Shown here: piece by piece, positions 7,857-17,039 of the stretch
Numbering within the stretch: position 1 is the first letter of the stretch
Layout: every line of letters begins with the position of its first letter
Assembly (NCBI GenBank): GCA_023436885.1
Contig: JAEZHI010000015.1
Location: 62,001 to 126,000 of the forward strand
DNA length: 64,000 nt
Direction of reading: 5' to 3'
Source of the DNA: Pseudomonadota bacterium
GTDB taxonomy: Bacteria > Pseudomonadota > Alphaproteobacteria > Rhizobiales > Pleomorphomonadaceae
The notes under the pieces: generated by a model
Seen by the model: only the letters and a program-made list of their open reading frames with translations
Told to the model about the DNA's origin: nothing
Database searches by the model: none
Position numbers and translations under genes: made by a program

Positions 7857-9176
7857 ATGAACGTTCCCGTTCCCAATAACCTCGAAGCCTTCTGGATGCC
7901 GTTCACTGCCAACCGGCAGTTCAAGAAGGCGCCGCGCCTGCTCGCGTCCGCCTCCGGCATGTATTACACCACCGTGGACGGCCGTAAGCTGCTCGACGCG
8001 GCAGCCGGTCTCTGGTGCGTCAACGCCGGTCACGGTCGTCGCGAAATCGTCGAGGCCGTCGCCAATCAGGTCGGCGAGCTCGACTACGCACCGGCGTTCC
8101 AGATGGGCCATCCCAAGGCGTTCGAGCTGGCGGCGCGCCTCACGTCCATGATGCCGAAACCGCTCGACCACGTCTTCTTCACCAACTCCGGCTCTGAGTC
8201 GGTTGAGACGGCCCTGAAGATCGCGGTCGCCTATCAGCGTGCCCGCGGCAAGGGCACCAAGACTCGGCTCATTGGTCGTGAGCGCGGCTACCATGGCGTC
8301 AACTTCGGCGGCATCTCGGTCGGCGGCATTCCCACCAACCGCAAGTTCTTTGGTTCGCTGCTCACCGGCGTCGACCATATGCGCCACACGCATGATATCG
8401 AGCGCAATGCCTATTCGCGTGGCCAGCCCGAGTATGGCGCGGAGTTTGCCGACGAGCTCGAGCGCATCATCTACCTGCATGACGCGTCGAACATCGCCGC
8501 CGTGATCGTCGAGCCGATGTCCGGTTCGACCGGCGTGCTGGTTCCGCCCAAGGGCTATCTTGAGCGCCTGCGTGCCATCTGCACCAAGCACGACATCCTC
8601 TTGATCTTCGACGAAGTGATCACCGGCTTCGGCCGTCTGGGGGCGCCGTTCGCGGTCGATTATTTCGGCATCGTGCCGGACATGGTCGTAACGGCCAAGG
8701 GCATCACCAACGGCGTCATTCCCATGGGCGGCGTGTTCTGCTCCTCGGAGATCTATGACGCCTTCATGACCGGCCCCGAGCATGCCATCGAGCTGTTCCA
8801 TGGCTATACCTACTCGGCCCATCCGGTCGCCTGCGCCGCGTCCATGGCCACCCTCGACATCTACGCCAACGAGGGGCTGCTTACCCGCGGTCCCGAGCTC
8901 GCGCAGTATTTCGAGGATGCGTTGCATTCTCTGAAGGGCCTGCCGCACGTCATCGATATCCGCAACATCGGTCTCGTCGGAGCCATCGAGTTGCAGCCGA
9001 TCGAAGGTGAGCCGACCAAGCGCGCCTTCTCCGCCTTCCTGAAGGCCTACGAGAAGGGTGTGATGATGCGCACCACGGGCGACATCATCGCCCTGTCGCC
9101 ACCGCTGATCGTCACCAAGGAGCAGATCGATTTCCTCGTGTCGGTGATTGCCGACGTGCTGAAGACGCTGCCCTGA
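7857..9176 (+). CDS. Beta-alanine:pyruvate aminotransferase (omega-APT)
   Basis: 439 residues, a class III PLP aminotransferase. The start NLEAFWMPFTANRQFK and the block GLWCVNAGHGR are typical of omega-amino acid:pyruvate aminotransferases. The PLP-binding lysine is K281 in VVTAKGITNG, and the PLP-nitrogen aspartate is D252 in LLIFDEVITGFGR. It moves the amino group of beta-alanine (or 3-aminoisobutyrate from thymine) to pyruvate and gives malonate semialdehyde, the last step encoded in this locus. The ATG at 7857 fits the family; the frame upstream to 7728 reads as promoter DNA. An intrinsic terminator follows at 9211. Confidence 0.92.
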   Translation: MNVPVPNNLEAFWMPFTANRQFKKAPRLLASASGMYYTTVDGRKLLDAAAGLWCVNAGHGRREIVEAVANQVGELDYAPAFQMGHPKAFELAARLTSMMPKPLDHVFFTNSGSESVETALKIAVAYQRARGKGTKTRLIGRERGYHGVNFGGISVGGIPTNRKFFGSLLTGVDHMRHTHDIERNAYSRGQPEYGAEFADELERIIYLHDASNIAAVIVEPMSGSTGVLVPPKGYLERLRAICTKHDILLIFDEVITGFGRLGAPFAVDYFGIVPDMVVTAKGITNGVIPMGGVFCSSEIYDAFMTGPEHAIELFHGYTYSAHPVACAASMATLDIYANEGLLTRGPELAQYFEDALHSLKGLPHVIDIRNIGLVGAIELQPIEGEPTKRAFSAFLKAYEKGVMMRTTGDIIALSPPLIVTKEQIDFLVSVIADVLKTLP

Positions 9177-9210
9177 GGGCTTGACTGAATTTCTACATCA
9201 GAAGGCACAC

Positions 9211-9241
9211 CGCCGGCCGAGCTCATCGGCCGGCGTTTTTT
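9211..9241 (+). terminator. Intrinsic terminator of the aminotransferase
   Basis: Perfect 10-bp stem CGCCGGCCGA/TCGGCCGGCG around GCTCA, followed by six T. Confidence 0.9.
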
Positions 9242-9379
9242 GTTCTCGGGGCGGATATGTGGGTGTCACACAATCGCGGCGAAGTGATCCCCGCCTTTTA
9301 TAAGCTGCTGGTTCCGCCATCGTTCGGCCCAACCTCGCGGCAATCCTGCCTTGGTTCGATTTGATCAAGGCTCCGAGAT

Positions 9380-9613
9380 ATGACACCCGTCTTTACCCTG
9401 ACCATGTTGACGGCAGCCTTTTGTGGCCTGACGCGTCGCTTTGTAGCGTCGCTCGTCGGTGCGACGATCCTGGTCATGATTGGTCTGGCCCACCATATGC
9501 TGGCTCGCCAGCCAGCGTCGGTCCACCACGCCGTCTCGCATGCCTGCCACTTGGCACTGGTCTTCAATGCGACCTACGCTGCCTTTGCTCTTCTTTCAGC
9601 ATTGATGCTTTGA
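9380..9613 (+). CDS. Possible small membrane protein
   Basis: A 77-residue frame in the 649-base gap between the aminotransferase and the amidohydrolase. It shows two hydrophobic stretches (about residues 20-42 and 55-77) and a His-rich middle (SVHHAVSHACHLAL). No strong ribosome binding site precedes it and I recognise no family. It may be real or chance, and the rest of the gap carries only the terminator and promoter sequence. Confidence 0.3.
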   Translation: MTPVFTLTMLTAAFCGLTRRFVASLVGATILVMIGLAHHMLARQPASVHHAVSHACHLALVFNATYAAFALLSALML

Positions 9614-9725
9614 ACGCGCCACAATCGCTCCTATTGCGGCCCTGCTGCCTTCGGCAAATGCAAACCACCAAGTAAATACGCTGAAAACTGAGGCTTTCGG
9701 GTTCTGTGCTGCCCAAAAATCACCC

Positions 9726-9770
9726 TTGACCAATTCGGGGGCAGGTCAGACTATGCGTTTATCAATTGGT
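9726..9770. promoter_or_regulatory. Inverted repeat upstream of the amidohydrolase
   Basis: TTGACCAATT (9726-9735) is mirrored by AATTGGT (9764-9770), 56 bases before the ATG at 9826. The left arm contains TTGACCA, the RutR half-site, and GGTCAG follows 12 bases after TTGACC. It is a candidate control region for the amidohydrolase-dihydropyrimidinase pair. Confidence 0.3.
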
Positions 9771-9825
9771 AAAAGTTTTGCCGGCCGGCCGTCCTGAAGG
9801 GTAGTCGGGCGGGCAGGGGAACAAG

Positions 9826-11076
9826 ATGACGACGCCGATCGATAACATGCGGGTCAACGGAGCGCGGCTTTGGGATAGCCTTGAGGAAATGGCGACCACC
9901 GGACCGGGACTCAGGGGTGGTTGCAATCGTCAAACGTTGACCGATGCCGATGCCAAGGGAAGGGCACTATTCAAGGAGTGGGGCGCTGCCGCCGGCATGA
10001 CGCTCGGCATCGACAAGATCGGGACGATGTTTCTGACCCGCCCCGGCACCGATCCGAATGCCTTGCCAGTCTACGTCGGCAGCCATCTCGATACCCAGCC
10101 GACCGGCGGCAAGTACGATGGCGTGCTCGGTGTGCTCAGTGCTCTGGAAGTCGTGCGCTCGCTCAATGACCTCGACGTCAAGACCAAGCACCCCATCGTC
10201 GTCGTCAATTGGACCAACGAGGAGGGAGGCCGCTTCGCGCCTGCCATGCTGGCCTCGGGCGTGTTCGCCGGTGTCCACACCCTCGACTACGCCTATTCGC
10301 GCAAGGACCTCGACGGCAAGGTGTTCGGCGACGAGCTGAAGCGCATCGGCTGGCTGGGCGATGAGGAAGTCGGCGCGCGCAAGATGCACGCCTATTTTGA
10401 GTACCACATCGAGCAGGGCCCCATTCTTGAGGCCGAAAACAAGCAGATCGGCGTCGTCACTCACTGCCAGGGTCTCTGGTGGCTGGAATTCACGCTGACC
10501 GGCAAGGAAGCGCACACCGGGTCGACGCCGATGAACATGCGCGTCAATGCCGGCCTCGCCATGGCTCGCATCTTCGAACTAGTTCAGAAGGTGGCGATGG
10601 ATAGCCAGCCCAATGCCGTGGGCGGTGTTGGCCAGGTGAAGTTCTCCCCCAACTCACGCAACGTGCTGCCGGGAACCGTCGTCTTCACCGTCGATATTCG
10701 CTCGCCGGAGCAGGAAAAGCTCGATCGCATGCGGGCAATCATTGAGGCGGAGGCCCCGAAGCTCTGCGATCCGCTCGGCGTGAAGTGCGCGGTCGAGGTT
10801 GTCGGACATTTCGACCCTGTCACCTTTGACCCGACGCTGGTCTCCCGTGTTCGCTCGGTGACCGAGAAGCTCGGCTACAGCCACATGAACATCGTCTCCG
10901 GCGCCGGCCACGACGCTTGTTGGGCAGCCAAGGTAGCCCCGACGACCATGATCATGTGCCCCTGCGTCGACGGTCTCTCCCATAATGAGGATGAGAAAAT
11001 CACCCCGGAATGGGCGGCGGCCGGCGCCGATGTGCTACTCCACGCCGTGCTGGAAACCGCGGAGATCGTTGGATAA
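9826..11076 (+). CDS. Zn-dependent N-carbamoyl-beta-alanine amidohydrolase
   Basis: 416 residues of the M20/HyuC-AmaB family. Metal ligands are visible as H87 (GSHLDTQ), D98 (GGKYDGVLG), E132/E133 (TNEEGGRF), H194 (EYHIEQGP) and H386 (GLSHNEDE). In this setting it most likely hydrolyses N-carbamoyl-beta-alanine, or the beta-aminoisobutyrate homologue, to the beta-amino acid, CO2 and ammonia. Allantoate and N-carbamoyl-L-amino acid hydrolases share the fold, so the substrate is inferred from the dihydropyrimidinase at 11161 and the aminotransferase upstream. GGGGAACAAG precedes the ATG. Confidence 0.9.
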   Translation: MTTPIDNMRVNGARLWDSLEEMATTGPGLRGGCNRQTLTDADAKGRALFKEWGAAAGMTLGIDKIGTMFLTRPGTDPNALPVYVGSHLDTQPTGGKYDGVLGVLSALEVVRSLNDLDVKTKHPIVVVNWTNEEGGRFAPAMLASGVFAGVHTLDYAYSRKDLDGKVFGDELKRIGWLGDEEVGARKMHAYFEYHIEQGPILEAENKQIGVVTHCQGLWWLEFTLTGKEAHTGSTPMNMRVNAGLAMARIFELVQKVAMDSQPNAVGGVGQVKFSPNSRNVLPGTVVFTVDIRSPEQEKLDRMRAIIEAEAPKLCDPLGVKCAVEVVGHFDPVTFDPTLVSRVRSVTEKLGYSHMNIVSGAGHDACWAAKVAPTTMIMCPCVDGLSHNEDEKITPEWAAAGADVLLHAVLETAEIVG

Positions 11077-11160
11077 AATCAGTGCCGTGACAAGCTCGGT
11101 GCAGCGATGCCGACCATACGCCGAAAGAGCGGGGCGATATAAATTCTAGAGGGTTGAACC

Positions 11161-12615
11161 ATGTCGAAGGTCATCAAGGGTGGAACCATCGTCACTGCCG
11201 ATCTGACATACGAGGGCGACGTTCTGATCGAAGGCGAGCGCATCGTTGCAATCGGCCCGGATCTCAAGGGTGATGAAGTTCTGGACGCCTCGGGCTGCTA
11301 TGTCATGCCCGGCGGCATCGATCCGCACACCCACCTCGAAATGCCCTTCATGGGTACCTACTCGGCCGACGATTTCGACAGCGGCACCCGCGCCGGCCTC
11401 GCCGGCGGCACCACCATGGTGGTCGACTTCATCACGCCGCGCCCCGACGAGTCGATGCTGAGCGCCCTGCAGAGCTGGCATAATCGCGCCAGCCGCGCCA
11501 ACAGCGACTATTCCTTCCACATGTGCGTGACCGCGTGGAACGAGCAGATCTTCAACGAGATGAAGGTGGTCGTCGAGGAAAAGGGTATCAATACCTTCAA
11601 GCACTTCATGGCCTACAAGGGCTCGCTGATGGTGGACGACGACGAGATGTTCTCGTCTTTCCAGCGTCTTGCTGAACTCGGCGCCCTGCCGATGGTTCAT
11701 GCCGAGAACGGCGATGTGGTCGCGCAGATGCAGGCCAAGCTCTTTGCAGAAGGCAACACCGGCCCCGAGGCACACGCCTATTCGCGTCCACCGGAAGTCG
11801 AGGGCGAGGCCACCAATCGCGCCATCATGCTGGCCGACATGGCCGGCGCGCCGCTCTATGTCGTACATACCTCTTGCGAGCAGGCGCACGAAGCGATCCG
11901 CCGTGCCCGCCAGAAGGGCATGCGCGTCTACGGCGAGCCGCTGATCCAGCATCTCCTGCTCGACGAAAGCGAATATGCCAATCCCGACTGGGACCATGCC
12001 GCCGCCCGCGTCATGAGCCCGCCCTTCCGCAACAAGGTGCATCAGGACAGCCTGTGGGCCGGTCTTGCCGCCGGTTCGCTGAGTTGCGTTGCCACCGATC
12101 ACTGCACCTTCACCATCGCCCAGAAGCGCAACGGCCTCGGCGACTTCCGCAAGATCCCGAACGGCACCGGCGGTCTCGAAGACCGCATGCCGCTCCTCTG
12201 GACCTATGGCGTGCGCACTGGCCGGCTGACCATGAACGAGTTCGTGGCGGTGACCTCGACCAACAACGCCAAGATCCTGAACATGTACCCGAAGAAGGGC
12301 GCCGTTCTTGTCGGTGCCGATGCCGATCTCGTCGTTTGGGATCCCAACCGTTCCAAGGTGATCTCGCCGAAGACCCAGCAGTCGGTGATCGAATACAATG
12401 TGTTCGATGGATACGAGGTGACGGGCCTGCCACGCTTCACCTTGTCCCGCGGCAAGGTTGTCGTCGAAGAGTCCACCATGAAGACCGAGGAAGGTCACGG
12501 CAAGTTCGTGGCGCGCAAGCCTTTCACCGCTGTCGCCAAGGCGCTCAGCCAGTGGAAGGAAATCGTGTCGCCACGGCGCGTCGAGCGTACCGGTATTCCG
12601 GTGACGGGTATCTAG
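11161..12615 (+). CDS. hydA: Dihydropyrimidinase (D-hydantoinase)
   Basis: 484 residues of the cyclic amidohydrolase family. The two-metal site is complete: H56/H58 (DPHTHLEMP), the lysine to be carbamylated K147 (TFKHFMAYKG), H180 (MVHAENGD), a further His in VVHTSCEQ and the aspartate in ATDHCTF. It opens the ring of dihydrouracil or dihydrothymine to the N-carbamoyl-beta-amino acid, the step between PreTA and the amidohydrolase 84 bases upstream. An AGAGGGTTGAACC stretch provides the ribosome binding site. Confidence 0.94.
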   Translation: MSKVIKGGTIVTADLTYEGDVLIEGERIVAIGPDLKGDEVLDASGCYVMPGGIDPHTHLEMPFMGTYSADDFDSGTRAGLAGGTTMVVDFITPRPDESMLSALQSWHNRASRANSDYSFHMCVTAWNEQIFNEMKVVVEEKGINTFKHFMAYKGSLMVDDDEMFSSFQRLAELGALPMVHAENGDVVAQMQAKLFAEGNTGPEAHAYSRPPEVEGEATNRAIMLADMAGAPLYVVHTSCEQAHEAIRRARQKGMRVYGEPLIQHLLLDESEYANPDWDHAAARVMSPPFRNKVHQDSLWAGLAAGSLSCVATDHCTFTIAQKRNGLGDFRKIPNGTGGLEDRMPLLWTYGVRTGRLTMNEFVAVTSTNNAKILNMYPKKGAVLVGADADLVVWDPNRSKVISPKTQQSVIEYNVFDGYEVTGLPRFTLSRGKVVVEESTMKTEEGHGKFVARKPFTAVAKALSQWKEIVSPRRVERTGIPVTGI

Positions 12616-12625
12616 AACGCCCGCC

Positions 12626-12648
12626 GATCAGGTTGAATCAACCTGATC
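12626..12648. promoter_or_regulatory. 23-base perfect palindrome, operator or hairpin
   Basis: Two perfect 11-base arms (GATCAGGTTGA and its complement) meet at a single central A, 10 bases after the hydA stop. No T-run follows, so a protein-binding site for the ABC operon at 12965 is more likely than a terminator. The rest of the 349-base gap to 12964 shows no gene. Confidence 0.5.
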
Positions 12649-12964
12649 GAAAAGCAGTGGCTCCAGGAAGACTTGATCGGCCCGCTTCTTGCTTTGTTTT
12701 CGGCCGGTTAGTGGCCGATGTGACGAGAGGCGCGTCGGTCTAGGAAGGGTTTGCATATCTGGCCGTGCCGCTCCGATAACTCGGGGTGGCGGATGGGGTG
12801 GTTGCGTAAGGCGGCCGGCCACATGAGCGGCTGTGTCTTTACCAACGCATTGGAGCGAACGTCGATCAAACTGCAGGGACTTTTGCTCCAGTCCTTATGT
12901 CTCGCATCCGCACTTTTGGAAAAGTCTGCAAGTTTTCAAGCGGTTGCTCGGGGTGCCGGCAAGC

Positions 12965-13744
12965 ATGAATGTCATCGACATCGAAGCGTTATCACTGACT
13001 TTTGAGACCGGCGATGGTCCGGTTCAGGCGCTTTCCAACATTGACCTCAAGATCGCCAAAGGCGACTTCGTCTCCTTCATCGGACCGTCAGGCTGCGGCA
13101 AGACGACGCTGCTTCGCGTCATCGCAGATCTTGAGCAGCCGACCGGCGGCTCTATTTCAATCAACGGAACGACACCCGAACTTGCCCGGCTTGATCGCGC
13201 CTACGGATATGTCTTCCAGGCTCCGGCTCTCTATCCATGGCGCACCATCGCGCGGAATGTCGCGCTGCCGCTGGAGATCATGGGCCTGACGCGCGCCCAG
13301 CAGGAAGAGCGCATCACGCGCAATCTGGCCCTGGTCAACCTCACCGGCTTCGAGAAGAAATATCCCTGGCAGCTGTCGGGCGGCATGCAGCAGCGCGCCT
13401 CGATTGCCCGCGCCCTCGCCGTCGAGCCGGACTTGCTCCTCATGGACGAGCCCTTCGGCGCGCTCGACGAGATCGTCCGAGACCATCTCAACGAACAGCT
13501 TCTGCAGCTCTGGGCCAAGACGAAGAAGACCGTGGTCTTCGTCACCCACTCGATTCCGGAGGCCGTCTATCTCTCCACCAAGATCGTGGTGATGAGCCCG
13601 CGTCCGGGGCGCATCCACGACATTGTCGAAAGCGATCTGCCGCGAGGCCCGAGGCCGCTCGATATCCGCGAGACGCCGGAATTCCTGAAGCTGGCTCAGC
13701 GCGTACGCGATGGGCTTAGAGCGGGACACAGCTATGAGGACTGA
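12965..13744 (+). CDS. ABC transporter ATP-binding protein (pyrimidine-type import)
   Basis: 259 residues of the nitrate/sulfonate/taurine/NMT1 ATPase group. Walker A is GPSGCGKTTLL, the signature LSGGMQQRASIARAL, Walker B LLLMDEPFGALD and the H-loop VTHSIPEA. It powers the two permeases that follow. A frame continues upstream to a GTG at 12833, but those codons are not conserved-looking, and the ATG at 12965 gives the normal length. The context suggests import of pyrimidines, dihydropyrimidines or hydantoins; this is inference. Confidence 0.88.
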   Translation: MNVIDIEALSLTFETGDGPVQALSNIDLKIAKGDFVSFIGPSGCGKTTLLRVIADLEQPTGGSISINGTTPELARLDRAYGYVFQAPALYPWRTIARNVALPLEIMGLTRAQQEERITRNLALVNLTGFEKKYPWQLSGGMQQRASIARALAVEPDLLLMDEPFGALDEIVRDHLNEQLLQLWAKTKKTVVFVTHSIPEAVYLSTKIVVMSPRPGRIHDIVESDLPRGPRPLDIRETPEFLKLAQRVRDGLRAGHSYED

Positions 13745-13774
13745 GCTCCAGCAACGGCCGGGGAGGGCGCCTCT

Positions 13775-14674
13775 ATGACCAAGCCCTCCTTCTTCCGACA
13801 TAGCTTCATTCCTGTCGTGACGGTGATCGTCGTCATTACGGCGCTTTGGTATCTTCTTGCCCTGTTGATGAACCACTCCATGGTTCTCGCCGAGATGCAG
13901 CTCAAAGGCCTGACGCTGACGCCCTCGGAGGTCTGGCTGAGATCTTGGGCGCTTGAGAAGCCGCTTCTGCCGGCACCTCACCAGGTGATCGCCGAACTCT
14001 GGAGGAGCACGGCGGGCCTGTCGATCACCTCGAAGCGCAGCCTCGTCTATCATGGCTGGGTGACGCTCTCCGCGACGCTGCTTGGCTTTCTTCTGGGCAC
14101 GCTGCTGGGCGTCTTGCTCGCCATCGGCATCGTTCATCAGAAGGTGCTCGACAAGTCGCTGATGCCGTGGATCATCGCCAGCCAGACGGTGCCGATCCTC
14201 GCGGTGGCGCCGATGCTGATCGTCGTGCTCAACGCCATCGGCATTTCCGGCCTGCTGCCGAAGGCGCTGATCTCGACCTACCTGTCGTTCTTCCCGGTCG
14301 TCGTCGGCATGGTGAAAGGGCTGCGTTCACCCGAGGCGATCCACCTCGACCTGATGCGCACCTATAATGCCGACGATCTGCAGGTGTTCACCAAGCTGCG
14401 CTGGCCAGCGTCGGTGCCCTTCCTGTTCGCCTCGCTCAAGGTCGGTATCGCCATCTCGCTGATTGGCGCCATTGTGGGCGAGCTCCCGACGGGAGCCGCT
14501 GCGGGCCTGGGTGCCCGACTGTTGTCGGGCTCCTATTACGGCCAGACCATCCAGATCTGGGCGGCGCTTTTCGCTGCGGCTTTCCTCGCCGGCCTCCTGG
14601 TACTGATCGTCGGCTGGACCGAGGTTCTCGTCATGCGTCTGATGGGTGCACGTCCCGAGCGGAGGGCCGCCTGA
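13775..14674 (+). CDS. ABC transporter permease 1
   Basis: 299 residues with a hydrophobic N-terminal helix and about six membrane segments of the BPD_transp_1 fold. The cytoplasmic coupling loop is EAIHLDLMRTYNADDLQVFTKLRWPASVPF-like, with the E-A...G pattern seen in SsuC/TauC/ThiX proteins. It lies 30 bases after the ATPase gene and its stop overlaps the next start (TGATG), so the genes are translationally coupled. Substrate is inferred from the pyrimidine locus. Confidence 0.88.
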   Translation: MTKPSFFRHSFIPVVTVIVVITALWYLLALLMNHSMVLAEMQLKGLTLTPSEVWLRSWALEKPLLPAPHQVIAELWRSTAGLSITSKRSLVYHGWVTLSATLLGFLLGTLLGVLLAIGIVHQKVLDKSLMPWIIASQTVPILAVAPMLIVVLNAIGISGLLPKALISTYLSFFPVVVGMVKGLRSPEAIHLDLMRTYNADDLQVFTKLRWPASVPFLFASLKVGIAISLIGAIVGELPTGAAAGLGARLLSGSYYGQTIQIWAALFAAAFLAGLLVLIVGWTEVLVMRLMGARPERRAA

Positions 14675-15543
14675 TGCTTCTCCTTCTCCTGATTGCCATC
14701 ATCGCCGTAGCGCTCGGCATTTCCTGGCTGTGCGTTCACCTGGTCCATCTTGGAGACCAGCGTCCGGCAATGCGGCGCGTCATCGATCTCGCGGTGCCGC
14801 TGCTGTTCGGCATCCTGCTTGTCAGCGAGTGGGAACTGGTGACGCGCGGCTTCGGCGTGCCCGAAATCCTGCTGCCTGCACCGTCTGTCATCCTTGCCGC
14901 TGCCGCCAACGCGCTGCCGACGCTTTGGGAAGACGTCGTCCAGACTTTCGTCAAGTCTGTATTGTCCGGTTACGTGATCGGCTGCGGTCTGGGATTCCTT
15001 GCCGCACTCCTCATCAATCGGTCGGGCTTCCTGAAGCGCGGATTACTGCCGCTCGGCAACTTCGTCTCGGCCCTGCCGATCGTCGGCGTCGCGCCGATCG
15101 CCGTGATGTGGTTCGGCTTCGATTGGCAGTCCAAGGCGGCGGTCATCGTGCTGATGACCTTCTTCCCGATGCTGGTCAACACGGAGGCCGGTCTCACGGC
15201 GGCAGGTCATATGGAGCGCGACCTGATGCGCACCTATGCCGCCACTTGGGGCGACGAAATGCGCCGTCTTCGCTTGCCGGCGGCTTGGCCATTCGTCTTC
15301 AATGCCCTGAAGATCAACTCGACCCTGGCGCTCATCGGCGCCATCGTCGCCGAGTTCTTTGGCGCGCCGACCTATGGTGTCGGCTTCCGCATCTCCACCG
15401 AAATGGGCCGCATGAACACCGCCATGGTCTGGGCGGAAATCGTCGTCGCGGCCATTCTCGGCTCCGTCTTCTATGGCGTCATCGCGCTGATCGAGCGGCG
15501 CGTGACCTTCTGGCATCCGTCTGTTCGCAAAGGGCAGAGGTAA
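14674..15543 (+). CDS. ABC transporter permease 2
   Basis: 289 residues with roughly seven hydrophobic segments and the same coupling-loop pattern (MERDLMRTYAATWGDEMRRL). It is a paralogue of the permease upstream, and the two should form a heterodimeric channel. The start ATG overlaps the stop of permease 1 by one base. An AT-poor 46-base gap with AAAAGGGG leads to the binding-protein gene. Confidence 0.88.
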   Translation: MLLLLLIAIIAVALGISWLCVHLVHLGDQRPAMRRVIDLAVPLLFGILLVSEWELVTRGFGVPEILLPAPSVILAAAANALPTLWEDVVQTFVKSVLSGYVIGCGLGFLAALLINRSGFLKRGLLPLGNFVSALPIVGVAPIAVMWFGFDWQSKAAVIVLMTFFPMLVNTEAGLTAAGHMERDLMRTYAATWGDEMRRLRLPAAWPFVFNALKINSTLALIGAIVAEFFGAPTYGVGFRISTEMGRMNTAMVWAEIVVAAILGSVFYGVIALIERRVTFWHPSVRKGQR

Positions 15544-15589
15544 AGTCGATGACCTCAAACGTCACCGGCAATCAAAAAAGGGGAACGAC

Positions 15590-16573
15590 ATGACCAACAC
15601 CGTGACCAAGCTGGCGCTCGCCGGCGCAATGGCCTTGACGGCGTTTAGCGCCAATGCCGCCGACAAGCTGACCTTGCAGCTGAAATGGGTGACCCAGGCC
15701 CAGTTCGCCGGCTATTTCGTCGCCAAGGACAAGGGCTACTATAAGACCGAAGGGCTGGATGTCGAAATCAAGCCGGGTGGGCCGAACATCGCCCCCGAGC
15801 AGATCATCGCCGGCGGTGGTGCCGACGTGATCGTCGACTGGATGGGCGCTGCGTTGGCGGCTCGCGAAAAGGGCGTGCCGCTGGTCAATATCGCCCAGCC
15901 CTACAAGAATGCCGGTCTGGAAATCATCTGCCCCGCCGATAGCCCGATCAAGAAGGTGGAAGACTTCAAGGGCCACACCATCGGCGTCTGGTTCTATGGC
16001 AACGAGGTGCCGTTCTTCGCGCTGGCGAACAAGCACGGCCTGAAGACCGACGGCGGACCCGACGGCGTCAAGATCCTGCAGCAGAGCTTCGACGTGCAGC
16101 CGCTCATCCAGAAGCAGGCCGACTGCATTCATGTCATGACCTACAACGAACTCGGTCAGGCCTATGACGCCGGCTATACGGCTGACAAGCTCAAAGTCTT
16201 CTCCTACACCGATATGGGTGAAAACCTTCTCGAGGACGGCCTCTATGCTTTGGAGCCGAACCTCAAGGATGCGGCTTTCAAGGACAAGATGGTTCGCTTC
16301 GTGCGCGCTTCGATGAAGGGCTGGACCTATGCCAAGGATCACCCTGATGAAGCCGCTGATATCGTGCTCGACAATGACACCACGGGCGCCCAGACCAAGG
16401 AGCATCAGCTCTATATGATCAAGGAAGTCGCAAAGCTTCTTGGCGATTCCACTGGCGTTCTGGACGAGGCCGCCTACGCCCGCACCGAGAAGGCCGTGCT
16501 TGACCAGAAGATCATCACCAAGAAGCCTGAAGGCGCATGGACGCACGACATCACCGATGCCGCTTTGAAGTGA
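15590..16573 (+). CDS. NMT1/THI5-like ABC substrate-binding protein
   Basis: 327 residues. A Sec signal peptide ends at SANA-A (about residue 24). The mature part begins KLTLQLKWVTQAQFAGYFVAK, the hallmark of the NMT1/THI5 group, whose members bind pyrimidine-like rings such as thiamine precursors. This fits a periplasmic receptor for pyrimidines or hydantoins, feeding the importer encoded just upstream. AAAAAGGGGAACGAC precedes the ATG. A terminator at 16599 closes the operon. Confidence 0.88.
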   Translation: MTNTVTKLALAGAMALTAFSANAADKLTLQLKWVTQAQFAGYFVAKDKGYYKTEGLDVEIKPGGPNIAPEQIIAGGGADVIVDWMGAALAAREKGVPLVNIAQPYKNAGLEIICPADSPIKKVEDFKGHTIGVWFYGNEVPFFALANKHGLKTDGGPDGVKILQQSFDVQPLIQKQADCIHVMTYNELGQAYDAGYTADKLKVFSYTDMGENLLEDGLYALEPNLKDAAFKDKMVRFVRASMKGWTYAKDHPDEAADIVLDNDTTGAQTKEHQLYMIKEVAKLLGDSTGVLDEAAYARTEKAVLDQKIITKKPEGAWTHDITDAALK

Positions 16574-16598
16574 GCGTGTCGGTCGTCTGAAACATTTG

Positions 16599-16629
16599 CC
16601 GCGCGGCGCCATGACGCCGCGCGGTTTTT
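16599..16629 (+). terminator. Intrinsic terminator of the ABC operon
   Basis: Perfect 10-bp stem CCGCGCGGCG/CGCCGCGCGG with loop CCATGA and five T. Confidence 0.9.
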
Positions 16630-16683
16630 CATCAGTTCAGCAGATTGTCTTTAGTGCAGAGAAACGCTGTCAGGCGTTCGGCC

Positions 16684-17007
16684 TTACACCAGAACTCCGT
16701 TCAGTCTGGTCAGGAAATCGGCGAGGCGCTGGCGGTGCGCGCAATAATAGATCGTTCTTCCCTCGCGGCGGGTTAGGACGAGCCCATCCGATCTCAGCCT
16801 TGCCAACTGTTGGGATACTGCAGGTTGTGGAAGATCCAGTTTTTTCTCCAGTTCTCCCACAGAACATTCTTTATGTGAAAGATGCACCAAAATCGCGAGG
16901 CGCTGCTCATGGGATAGTGCCCTGACAGTCCGGCACAAATCCTGAATTTCTGGCGCAACGGCAAAATTTGTGGTGTGGCTTAAATCGTTCTGGCTTGTGT
17001 CGTTCAT
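16684..17007 (-). CDS. ArsR/SmtB family regulator
   Basis: 107 residues. The winged helix-turn-helix is clear: LSHEQRLAILVHLSHKECSV, recognition helix LPQPAVSQQLARLRSDGLV and wing TRREGRTIYYCAH. There are no CxC or clustered His residues of the metal-sensing members, so the signal may be redox or a metabolite (BigR/NolR-like). The ATG at 17007 has GAGGT 10 bases upstream; a GTG at 17019 is an alternative. No obvious target gene is adjacent, and an AT-rich promoter region lies upstream. Confidence 0.85.
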   Translation of the reverse strand: MNDTSQNDLSHTTNFAVAPEIQDLCRTVRALSHEQRLAILVHLSHKECSVGELEKKLDLPQPAVSQQLARLRSDGLVLTRREGRTIYYCAHRQRLADFLTRLNGVLV

Positions 17008-17039
17008 GGCTTGGTTCACCTCGACGCAAGAGGTGCTTT

